Below are positions 42,853-51,290 of a stretch of 64,000 nucleotides of DNA, piece after piece (the stretch's first letter is position 1; each line of letters begins with the position of its first letter). The position numbers were made by a program, and so were the translations under genes. The stretch spans positions 13,655 through 77,654 of the forward strand of contig CAYGRE010000018.1 in NCBI GenBank assembly GCA_964352215.1. Reading direction: 5' to 3'. The notes beneath the pieces are model-generated. The model had not been told where the DNA came from and searched no databases. It was given only the letters and a program-made list of their open reading frames with translations. The DNA comes from CAWUKT01 sp964352215. GTDB taxonomy: Bacteria > Bacteroidota > Bacteroidia > J057 > JADKCL01.

Positions 42853-43824
42853 ATGAAGACCCCCAATCCTCAAACCCTTTCTCGATTCATCAGGCTGATG
42901 GCCCTGGGCATCATAACTGTTTTCATTGTTGCAGGGTGCCATCGCAAACACCAGGATATCCAGGCCCCGGAAGAGGTCACCATGCGGGACACCGCACCGC
43001 CTCCTGTCCAGCCCACCTTCACCGACCCCTTCCAAAACCCGGTGACTTTGGGCCGCTACTTCGTCACCATGGACAGCATTGTCCTGCATTATGATACCCT
43101 TACTGTTTATCCGCTCTCCGAGCACCTGATCGTCCATGCAAATCCCTGGATCATTGACAGCCTGGCCGCAACCGATTATTATGAGATGATGGACCGCGGT
43201 GTCTTTGTAGAGGATACCAGGACCCTGGTCATGGTCCATGAAGGAGATAGTTTGCTGATCCCCGATTCTTTGTATGCCGCTCAACTCCAGGAAATGCTCG
43301 ATTCGATTCAGATTGACGTCAACGTTCCGGAATACCGCCTGCGCATCCATACCAATGGAGATACCATCCTTTCCATTCCCATTCGGGTGGGGCAAAACCG
43401 GTCCCGCTATCTGAAATTGGCGGGCCGAACTGTGAGCCTGCAAACTGATTTGGGAACCGGTACCATTATCAGAGCCGACCGGGACCCCTATTTTCTCAAT
43501 CCGGTAGATGGCAAGCACTTTACCCGAACCCGCCGGGATGATGGTCTCGTCACAGAGATGCCCCCCATCCCCTGGATTGAAACCGAATTGAACGGAATCA
43601 GGACCGGAGACATGATCCACCCCACCACTAACCTGAAGACGCTGGGGAAAGCCTATTCCAATGGATGCATTGGCACCCGTGAATCAGATGCATGGCGAAT
43701 TTATTACTATGCTCCTCTTGGCACGCGTATCGTAGTCCGGTATGACCTGGAAGTGGTTTTACCTGAAGGAGACACCTTAATCCTCAAGGATATTTACAAT
43801 CTGAAACCAGGTGGGGAGAGCTAA
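42853..43824 (+). CDS. L,D-transpeptidase lipoprotein (YkuD domain)
   Basis: A 323-residue envelope enzyme. A lipoprotein signal is present (MALGIITVFIVAGC, lipobox VAGC). The C-terminal YkuD domain has His256 in DMIHPTTNLKTLG and the catalytic Cys272 in YSNGCIGTRESDAW, a variant of SxGC. The segment RLRIHTNGDTILSIPIRVGQN is the usual first part of the domain. L,D-transpeptidases form 3-3 cross-links in peptidoglycan or attach proteins to it. The domain appears complete. The next gene follows after 72 bp. Confidence 0.85.
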   Translation: MKTPNPQTLSRFIRLMALGIITVFIVAGCHRKHQDIQAPEEVTMRDTAPPPVQPTFTDPFQNPVTLGRYFVTMDSIVLHYDTLTVYPLSEHLIVHANPWIIDSLAATDYYEMMDRGVFVEDTRTLVMVHEGDSLLIPDSLYAAQLQEMLDSIQIDVNVPEYRLRIHTNGDTILSIPIRVGQNRSRYLKLAGRTVSLQTDLGTGTIIRADRDPYFLNPVDGKHFTRTRRDDGLVTEMPPIPWIETELNGIRTGDMIHPTTNLKTLGKAYSNGCIGTRESDAWRIYYYAPLGTRIVVRYDLEVVLPEGDTLILKDIYNLKPGGES

Positions 43825-43896
43825 TTCTGATTATCTTTAGGTTTATTGTCCCCAGAACGAACTTGTTCACCTGACAATCACCGCCAAACTCAGGGC

Positions 43897-46866
43897 ATGC
43901 CCCATAAGAGAATTCTCCTTGTTTGCTTTTGCTTTCTTCTGAACCTGCATGCATTGCCGGCGGCCATGCATTTTAGGGCAAATGCCGGGCAATGGACCTC
44001 TTCCATTTGTTTTGGTCTAGAAACAGGACCGGCCAGCCTTGCCTTTCACGCGGATGGGGTGACCTGGAGTCTGCGCGGCAAAGGCAACCCATCAATTTCG
44101 GGTCTTCCCGCTGGATTTACAACCACCAACTCAGTGTCCTACCAAACCCGGTTTATCGGGTCCCGCCCCCACCTCCAGCCCCGGGGTGAGCAACCGTTCG
44201 CAACACAAATCCGCTACCTCCGTCCAGTCGCCACCACCACTACCACCACAACCTCAACCCCAACCTCAACCACCTACTCAACCACCTATTCATCATCGGT
44301 CTCCACTCCTTTCGACTACTCCGCCTCAGCCTCCACTGCCTGCACAACCCCTAACCTCCAAACCCTTAAAACCCTCGAAACCCAAGATTATGCCGCTGTC
44401 CGCTACACCCAAACCTGGCCCGGCATCGACATCCTCTATTACCAACAAGGTCAAACCCTGAAATACGACCTCCTTGTAAATCCTGGCGCGGACCCCAATC
44501 AGATTCGAATCGCTTACGAAGGCCTCGAACAGATCGAGGTCCTGCCTGATGGCCGGCTCCGGCTCCACACCGAAGAAGGTGTATTCCATGAAGCGCCTCC
44601 CTTCACTTACCAGGAAATCGACGGTCACCGAATTGAGGTCCCTGCGCGCTACCGACTCAACCAACAATGCGAATTGACATTTGAATTCCCCGAGGGATAC
44701 GACAAGCAACGTACCCTGGTCATTGATCCGGTTGCCATTGAGTGGAGCACCTATCTGGGGGGGAATGCTGCCGGGGGCGGCTCCATGACGGACCTTGCCC
44801 TCGACGAGGCCGGCAATGTCTACGGCTGCGGCACCTACGAAAGTGGTTTCCCAGTAACCCCGGGAGCCATGGACACCAGCTTCAACGGCAACTTCCCCAC
44901 CCTGGTCGATGCCGTGATTTACAAAATGGACCCGACGGGCAGCAACCTCATTTGGGCCACCTACCTGGGCGGATGGCGGGACGACTTTGCCCAAAGCCTC
45001 GCCCTGGATCCTGCCGGAAATGTCTACATAGCCGGACGCACCTATTCCGATGATTTTCCAGTAACCCCAGGCGTATTTCAACCCACCCACGGAGACGGAA
45101 CCCTCGGCAACTACGATACATTTGTGACCAAAATTTCCCCCAATGGAGACTCACTCCTCTACTCCACCTACTATGGAGGCCTCGGAGATGAGTACGGAAC
45201 TGCGATCGATGTCAACGATGCCGGTGAAGCCTTTGTTGGAGGTTATACCCTGAGCCCATTTACCCCAACTACCTCTGGTGCCTATGACGAATCCTACAAC
45301 GGAGCACCAGGATTCACTGACATTTTTGTTTTCCGCCTAAGTGCAGATGCCAGCAACCTCATCTATTCAACCTATATCGGCGGCAGCGAATCAGAATCCG
45401 TGATTGAAATCCTGGTCAACGACCAGAACGAAGCCTCCATCACCGGAGAACTCAATTCCCCGAATTATCCCACCACTCCCAATGCTGTTTTTTTCAACCG
45501 AACCGGTATTTCCGCTTGTGCCTACGCTACCCGATTGAGTGCCGATGGCAGCCAATTAGAAGCCAGCACCTACTATTGTGGCAACCGGGGCGATTATGCG
45601 GAGGGTCTGGCCCTGAATGACGAGGGAGACTTTTACATCACCGGGAGAACTTATTCATGGATTCTCCCCCTAACCGAAGGAAGCTACGACAGCACCCTCA
45701 ACAACGATGCCGATGTCTTCATCGCCCGCATATCTGCAGATGCGACCGAACTGCAATACGCCACCTATTACGGATCTACCGGCCGGGACATCGGCACTGG
45801 TATCGAAGTGAATGACCAGGGAGAGATATTTGTCACAGGAAATACCGCCTCCCTTGATTTCCCCACCTCCGAATGCGCCATCGACAGTACCAATACCGGA
45901 GCCATCAATTATTGGGGGGGAGATGCCTTCCTGTTGAAATTCGATTCCACCGGTGAACGGCTGTTGTACAGCACCCTCCTGGGTGGCAGCAGTGACGAAT
46001 TGATTCCTGCTTTGGAACTTGACAATAGCCAATGCACCCAAAGCCTCGTCATTGGAACCACCACCAATTCTACAGATTTCCCCACCACCCCCAATGCATA
46101 CCAGACCCAGAAACCACAAGCTGCCACCAACCACGCAATTACCAGACTGAAGGAGACGATTGACGCCACCATCGCCTTTGAGGCTGACAGCTGCCCGGTC
46201 GCTGGCGAGCCATTCGTCATGAGCCCTCTGGTCAATGGCTGTGGTTATTGGTCGGACCTCAGTTTGTGGGAATGGGATTTCGGCGATGGTCAAACGGCCA
46301 TTGACTCAGCTCCGGCTCATATTTATAATCAAGGAACTTACACGATCCGGTTGCGTCGTCCTGGCTGTCCGGACATCATAGACGAGCGGACCATCAACCT
46401 CTTCGGAGTCAATCTCGGACCAGACCTGAGTCTCTGCCGGGGTGATGAGGTCATACTGGATGCCACTACCCCAGCAGCCGTCAGCTACCTTTGGTATGAT
46501 GGTGCGACCACACCGACCCACCGGATTGACAAGTCTGGAAAGATCTATGTCGACGTTTGGGACAGTGAGGGATGTCTGGCTTCAGATACTGTAAACGTCA
46601 CCCTTCTGGGAGAGGAAGATATCGAGGTTCCCAATGCATTTTCCCCCAACGGGGATGGCATCAACGACAACTTTTTTGTCACTGGATTGGAGGGGAACCA
46701 GTGGTCCATCGAAGTCTTTGACCGGTGGGGGGCGTCGCGGTACAAGGACCATGCTTACCAGAACAATTGGGATGGTCAAAACCTGCCTGAGGGGGTGTAT
46801 TATTATGTGTTGAGGAGCGGTTCTGGTTGCGGAAACTTTGTGGGGCATGTCACCTTGGTCAGGTGA
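43897..46866 (+). CDS. Surface protein with SBBP repeats, PKD domain and gliding-motility C-terminal domain
   Basis: A 989-residue secreted protein from the ATG at 43897, giving a signal peptide (HKRILLVCFCFLLNLHALPA). An N-terminal DUF-type beta domain includes a Thr/Ser-rich run (about 30 residues of T, S, P, Y). Then come SBBP-type blades (LALDEAGNVYGCGTYESGFPVT, VNDAGEAFVGGYT, VNDQGEIFVTGNT), each near 60-70 residues. A PKD domain (LWEWDFGDGQTA), an Ig-like segment and a type B T9SS domain (VPNAFSPNGDGINDNFFV, EVFDRWGA) close the protein. It is probably an adhesin or polymer-binding surface protein exported by T9SS. A longer start at 43846 is less likely. Confidence 0.88.
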   Translation: MPHKRILLVCFCFLLNLHALPAAMHFRANAGQWTSSICFGLETGPASLAFHADGVTWSLRGKGNPSISGLPAGFTTTNSVSYQTRFIGSRPHLQPRGEQPFATQIRYLRPVATTTTTTTSTPTSTTYSTTYSSSVSTPFDYSASASTACTTPNLQTLKTLETQDYAAVRYTQTWPGIDILYYQQGQTLKYDLLVNPGADPNQIRIAYEGLEQIEVLPDGRLRLHTEEGVFHEAPPFTYQEIDGHRIEVPARYRLNQQCELTFEFPEGYDKQRTLVIDPVAIEWSTYLGGNAAGGGSMTDLALDEAGNVYGCGTYESGFPVTPGAMDTSFNGNFPTLVDAVIYKMDPTGSNLIWATYLGGWRDDFAQSLALDPAGNVYIAGRTYSDDFPVTPGVFQPTHGDGTLGNYDTFVTKISPNGDSLLYSTYYGGLGDEYGTAIDVNDAGEAFVGGYTLSPFTPTTSGAYDESYNGAPGFTDIFVFRLSADASNLIYSTYIGGSESESVIEILVNDQNEASITGELNSPNYPTTPNAVFFNRTGISACAYATRLSADGSQLEASTYYCGNRGDYAEGLALNDEGDFYITGRTYSWILPLTEGSYDSTLNNDADVFIARISADATELQYATYYGSTGRDIGTGIEVNDQGEIFVTGNTASLDFPTSECAIDSTNTGAINYWGGDAFLLKFDSTGERLLYSTLLGGSSDELIPALELDNSQCTQSLVIGTTTNSTDFPTTPNAYQTQKPQAATNHAITRLKETIDATIAFEADSCPVAGEPFVMSPLVNGCGYWSDLSLWEWDFGDGQTAIDSAPAHIYNQGTYTIRLRRPGCPDIIDERTINLFGVNLGPDLSLCRGDEVILDATTPAAVSYLWYDGATTPTHRIDKSGKIYVDVWDSEGCLASDTVNVTLLGEEDIEVPNAFSPNGDGINDNFFVTGLEGNQWSIEVFDRWGASRYKDHAYQNNWDGQNLPEGVYYYVLRSGSGCGNFVGHVTLVR

Positions 46867-46893
46867 TATAAAAATAATTTCCGCATTTATAAG

Positions 46894-47440
46894 CTACCGC
46901 AACAACACCCGCTCAGTAGCTTCAAAACCAGCACCCGAAACCTTGAGGAAATAAACCCCGGCCTTCAGGTCCGACCGATCCATACTGATCCGATTCGCAC
47001 CGGGAGCGAGCAATAAATCTGAACGCTGTACCAATTTCCCCGTCACATCATAGATCAAAACCAGGCCATCGCCAAGATATATCGCATTGGATCCCCGGTC
47101 GCTCCAGAAGAGATCGAAGAAACCATCATTGTTATAGATAGATTTTAAACCGGGGATTTGTATTCCGGCCAAAGTCCAGGTAACCGTCATTGATGAAGTC
47201 GGCCCAGATTGCTGAACGTTCTGTTTTTGCATTTTGCAATCCAGCCGCATGTGAAGATGTAACATCGGTAAACGTTGGACCGCTGACCAGATCACAATTG
47301 GAAAGGAAAATCCGGGTCCGAATGGAGTTATTGTTCGTGTTTACCAGGAGATCAGGGCAACCATCACCGTTGAAATCACCCCAGGCAACTCCCCCATCTT
47401 TTTGCCCACCGAAATCATTAGATAGAGAAAACCCAATCAA
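46894..47440 (-). pseudogene. Frameshifted FG-GAP/VCBS protein remnant with T9SS tail
   Basis: Two overlapping minus-strand frames together make one broken gene. The upstream frame (to 47440) has FG-GAP-type calcium-binding repeats, VAWGDFNGDGCPDLLVN and AIWADFINDGYLDF, then a stop at 47132. The other frame continues IYNNDGFFDLFWSDRG and SNAIYLGDG and ends in a T9SS-like tail (VLIYDVTGKLVQR, KAGVYFLKVSGAGFEATE). The break lies between 47130 and 47170. The N-terminal signal peptide and most repeats are missing, so the gene is also truncated. It is convergent with the large surface-protein gene. Confidence 0.7.
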
Positions 47441-47455
47441 ATATTAACTTGCCAC

Positions 47456-48673
47456 ATGCCAAAAGTCGTCGTGATCGGAGGAGGTGCAGCCGGGTACTTC
47501 GCAGCCCTGTCTTGCAAGGAGCATTATCCGGAAGCAGAAGTCACCATTATTGAGAAATCCCTCAAGGTCCTTTCCAAGGTCAAAATCTCCGGGGGCGGAC
47601 GCTGCAATGTGACCAATGCGGAACGCAACGTCAAGGTCCTGGCCAGTCATTACCCCAGGGGAGAAAAACAACTCCGCAAGCTTTTTGGTACTTTCAATAC
47701 CCAGCACACCATCGACTGGTTTGAAAACCGTGGGGTTGCGTTAAGGACCTACGAAAATGGGCACATTTTCCCCGAATCGAACGAATCTCAGACCATCATC
47801 GATTGCTTTACCCGCGAGGCGGATAAGTTAGGCATAAGGGTTCTGATGCGGTGGAAACTGACCGAAGTGATTGCCTTAGAGCCGGGTTTCCGCATCGAAT
47901 TTGACAACCATGGGCCGATCGTCTGCGACAAGATCATTGTTGCTACCGGAGGGCACCCCAAGATTCACAGCTTCGATTGGATGGCCAAATTGGGACACCA
48001 GATAGAGCCCCCGGTTCCTTCTCTCTTCACTTTCAATATGCCGGAGGAAGAGATCATCAAGCTGATGGGGGTGGTGATGGATCCGGCCCTGGTACGGGTA
48101 CAAGGAACGAAGCTCAAAGCTGAGGGGCCTTTGTTGGTGACCCACTGGGGGATGAGTGGGCCGGCCATTTTGAAGCTCAGTGCCTGGGGAGCGCGGGTGC
48201 TCGAGGGGTTCAACTATGAATTTAAAATTCAGGTCAGCTGGGTCAATGAGATCAACGAAGAACGGGTCCGCAAGCAATTGGAGCAGGCACTCCCGAATTT
48301 GGGGATACGACAGATGAAGAATATGAACCCCTGGGGAATTCCAACCCGCCTGTGGGTATTTCTCCTGGAAAAAGCTGGAATTGGACTGGAAACGCCCTGG
48401 AATCAATTGGCCAAAAAGACCACCAACAAGCTGCTCAATGTTCTGACCAACGACATCTATGCGGTTAGCGGAAAGACTACCTTCAAAGAGGAGTTTGTCA
48501 CCTGTGGCGGGGTCAGCCTCAAGAGTATCGACATGTCGACCATGGAAAGCCGGGTTTGTCCCGGGATGTACTTTGCCGGAGAGGTGATAGACATAGACGG
48601 GATCACCGGAGGATTCAATTTCCAGGCGGCCTGGACGACGGCGTATATTGCAGGGAAGTTGGAAACGAAATAG
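47456..48673 (+). CDS. BaiN/HI0933-like NAD(P)/FAD-dependent oxidoreductase
   Basis: A 405-residue flavoprotein. The FAD-binding GxGxxG is VVVIGGGAAGYFAAL, followed by TIIEKSLKVLSKVKISGGGRCNVTN, the HI0933 family signature. The C-terminal FAD segment GMYFAGEVIDIDGITGGFNFQAAW is intact. Known relatives (BaiN) oxidise or reduce bile-acid-like or other hydrophobic substrates; most family members are unassigned. A -7-like TAACTTG ends about 4 nt before the ATG. It starts 16 bp after the divergently oriented FG-GAP remnant. Confidence 0.9.
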   Translation: MPKVVVIGGGAAGYFAALSCKEHYPEAEVTIIEKSLKVLSKVKISGGGRCNVTNAERNVKVLASHYPRGEKQLRKLFGTFNTQHTIDWFENRGVALRTYENGHIFPESNESQTIIDCFTREADKLGIRVLMRWKLTEVIALEPGFRIEFDNHGPIVCDKIIVATGGHPKIHSFDWMAKLGHQIEPPVPSLFTFNMPEEEIIKLMGVVMDPALVRVQGTKLKAEGPLLVTHWGMSGPAILKLSAWGARVLEGFNYEFKIQVSWVNEINEERVRKQLEQALPNLGIRQMKNMNPWGIPTRLWVFLLEKAGIGLETPWNQLAKKTTNKLLNVLTNDIYAVSGKTTFKEEFVTCGGVSLKSIDMSTMESRVCPGMYFAGEVIDIDGITGGFNFQAAWTTAYIAGKLETK

Positions 48674-48916
48674 AACCACAAAATTTTCACACTATGGGCC
48701 TTGGAAGAAAGGACTTTTTAAAGCCAATGGGGGCTGCACCAATCAAAAGAAGTCGGCCAAGCAGCACAGAAAGAATTTGATGCCTTCAGGGAAAGTTTAA
48801 TATTGGTTTAAATGCTTTATATGGCGGGATCCAAACGGAATCATCCGGTTATTCAGTCTTTCCTGGTTTGGGTCGTTGGACTCAAGCCGTGCCACCTGGC
48901 TGTGCTCTCCCTTGGG
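48674..48916. other. Short spacer before the M19 peptidase gene
   Basis: About 240 bp. A 28-codon frame beginning at 48694 has no recognisable features. The longer N-terminal versions of the following gene (ATG at 48812 or 48821) would occupy the second half; nothing else is seen. Confidence 0.35.
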
Positions 48917-50248
48917 GTGATTACAGGGTCTAAAAGGTATATACTGCTGCCGGTCCTTTTCGGAATGACTGGCATTCTCCAGGCCCAACCCATCCGTGAA
49001 TACATGGACCTGCAAACCCACCTGTCCATGCACATGGCATACAAATTTTTTGGCAATGGCCTGGAGTTCATCGACGAAAATGATCCTCCTAATCTCAGCT
49101 ACAAGCACCTCCTGACCAATGTCAACTACGCGGACTACCTGCAGGAAAACAGGGGCGCTCGCATCCTCGTTCATGGTGCCATTCTCCCCGAAGTATTGGT
49201 CCGCCCGAAAAAGGCCCGGGAACGTATCCTCGCTCAACTGAAATACGTCAACGATTTTGCCGCTGCCAATTCGGAGCATTTCGCTGTGGCAAAGTCCCCG
49301 GCTGAGGTGCGCGACCTGGTCAATCATACGGATAAGACCATCATCATCCACTCCATTGAAGGAGGTAAGCGTTTGCTCGATGGCCCAGAGGATGCCCGGT
49401 TCTGGGCGGATCAGGGGATCGCCTTTGTTACTCTGATCCACCTCATCGATGATGAGTTTGGTGGGGCAGCTGTACTCCCGGAGTTCGTTACCCGGCTCAT
49501 CAATTACCGGGCCACATTGAAAGGCGTGTTTGCACCGAATCGGTACCGGGGGCTCACCGATAAAGGGAAGCAAGCCATCCAATGGCTGGCCGATGCCGGG
49601 ATCATGACCGACCTCACCCACATGTCCGATCAATCCCGCACCGATGCCCTCGACTATATGGAGGCGCACCACATTCCTCCCCTCGTCACCCACGACATGT
49701 TCAAACCCATTCAGAACCACCCCAGAGGTATACCTGCAGAAGAGGTGCTTCGGATTTACCGCCTGGGAGGCATGGTGTCCCTACCAGTCAGCGGGTACTC
49801 CAACCTGCCACATGACCCCACCGAAAAGTACCAGCGTATGCTCGATTCCCTGGAACGCTATTGCTCCGGGTCGATCGACACCTATAAATTCACCTACCAG
49901 GTCGTCCGGGAATTTGTCGAAGGGCATGTTGCGGAGATCAGCCTTGAACCTTCGATGGCATTCACTGCCCTGACCGAAACCGAGAAAGTGGACTTCGCGA
50001 TCGGGTTCCAGAGCGATTTCAATGGTTGGCTGGACCATCACCGGCCCAGGTACGGGGAAGAGGGTTGTGAAGAAGTGGAGTCCGGCGCGGAATATGAGGC
50101 GATTGAGCTGGAAGGGATGCCGCATCCCGGATTGCTGGATTCCCACTGGCAATTGCTGGAGAAGGAAGGGGTGGACCTGGAGCCGGTACGCAGGGCTTCG
50201 GAGAAGTTCCTGCAAATGTGGGAAGGGTTGCTGGAGAATAATAAGTAG
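48917..50248 (+). CDS. M19 family membrane dipeptidase-like protein
   Basis: A 443-residue protein if it starts at the GTG at 48917, which places a signal peptide (SKRYILLPVLFGMTGILQAQ) at the N-terminus; earlier ATGs at 48812 and 48821 would add about 33 residues. The TIM-barrel metal segments are EYMDLQTHLSMH, IIHSIEGGKRL, TDLTHMSDQS, PLVTHDM and IGFQSDFNG. The usual first motif (His-x-Asp or His-x-His) reads Gln-Thr-His here, so one metal ligand may be lost. Members hydrolyse dipeptides or other amides; activity should be considered unproven. Confidence 0.8.
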   Translation: MITGSKRYILLPVLFGMTGILQAQPIREYMDLQTHLSMHMAYKFFGNGLEFIDENDPPNLSYKHLLTNVNYADYLQENRGARILVHGAILPEVLVRPKKARERILAQLKYVNDFAAANSEHFAVAKSPAEVRDLVNHTDKTIIIHSIEGGKRLLDGPEDARFWADQGIAFVTLIHLIDDEFGGAAVLPEFVTRLINYRATLKGVFAPNRYRGLTDKGKQAIQWLADAGIMTDLTHMSDQSRTDALDYMEAHHIPPLVTHDMFKPIQNHPRGIPAEEVLRIYRLGGMVSLPVSGYSNLPHDPTEKYQRMLDSLERYCSGSIDTYKFTYQVVREFVEGHVAEISLEPSMAFTALTETEKVDFAIGFQSDFNGWLDHHRPRYGEEGCEEVESGAEYEAIELEGMPHPGLLDSHWQLLEKEGVDLEPVRRASEKFLQMWEGLLENNK

Positions 50249-51225
50249 GATGGAAAAGAATCCACCTTAAGGATAATTCTCTCCTGGTCAAAATTCCACC
50301 CTGCCGCTTTTAGTTGACATCTGCTTATTTTGACCCAAGAAATCACCTGATCTGAGGGGCATTTTGTCAGAACCTGTTAAAAAATCAGCTCAGAAACCAG
50401 GTTGGCCGGATCGTTTTCCAAGAAAAAAACGTCGATTCCAGCCCGTATGGGAGTTCGGAACTCCCGTGAGAGAGCTCTGACCTCTTGCGAGGGAGGTCTA
50501 AGCTCTTAGCAGGGAGCCCGAACCTCTCACGTGGGAGGTCGGAACACACTTGTACCAAGCAAAGAACTCACTCGATTGAAGCATCTTGCTTTGACCCGGA
50601 AAGCTCCGAGCCTGCTAACAATCGGCCTTTAGTGGACTTAAACACGGTTTATAGACAATTGCTACCAAGTCTCTCAAAACCTAAGGGCCTTAAAAATGGC
50701 AACTATTGGCTATTGGCGCCCTCGCTTGTCCCTATAGTTCGACAATTCGCCACTTGGTGCCGTACACTTTTCGGAAAAGGTGATTTTACTCCGAAATCAG
50801 CCTCAGGTGTTTCTATTAAGTGATTTACCCTTAAAAATGTCAAGCTATTAACTACATTGAAGTAGCTTTTAGCTACACACCCTATAGCAAAAGGCTACGC
50901 GCTGTGAGTTCGGAACTCGGAGGTAGTAAGCTCGGACCTCCCTGGTAGTAAGCTCGAACCTCTTAGAAGGGAGCTTGAACCTCTTGTGAGGGAGCCCGGA
51001 CCTCTTGTGAGGGAGCTCGAACCTCTTGTGAGTGAGCTCAGACCTCCTGCGAAGGAGCCCGGACCTCTTGTGAGGGAGCCCAGACCTCTTGTGAGGGAGC
51101 CCAGACCTCTTAGCGGGAGTGCTCAGGCCTCCAGTGAGGGAGTTCAAACCTAGTATCGTGGGAGGTCAACAATCAATCAATTCCTGATCTGAATATTTAT
51201 TCCTATTGCTCACCTATTATTAAAA
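50249..51225. repeat. Intergenic region with 21-nt hairpin arrays
   Basis: Nearly 1 kb between convergent genes. Two runs of a 21-nt unit are visible: about 50449-50550 (starts at 50449, 50470, 50491, 50512, 50533) and about 50905-51165. Each unit reads roughly GGGAGCCCGGACCTCTTGTGA with a CCTC/GAGG hairpin (about 5-bp stem). Between them is 350 bp with a 112-codon frame at 50485-50823 that I consider spurious. Unit and stem differ from the 22-nt array at 33 kb, but design and setting are the same. Confidence 0.85.
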
Positions 51226-51258
51226 AGGTCACCTGACCCATGATGGATCAGGTGACCT
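51226..51258 (-). terminator. Terminator after the glycine-rich protein gene
   Basis: AGGTCACCTGA (51226-51236) pairs perfectly with TCAGGTGACCT (51248-51258). On the minus strand the hairpin is followed by TTTTTAATAATAGG. Confidence 0.8.
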
Positions 51259-51290
51259 CGAGGTTTTACCCCGCTAAAGTTATTAAAATC

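Noticed and set aside
44326..45090. 254-codon minus-strand frame
   Set aside because: Antisense shadow of the SBBP surface protein.
50485..50823. 112-codon plus-strand frame between hairpin arrays
   Set aside because: It begins inside a repeat run, has no domain or signal, and its composition matches non-coding sequence.
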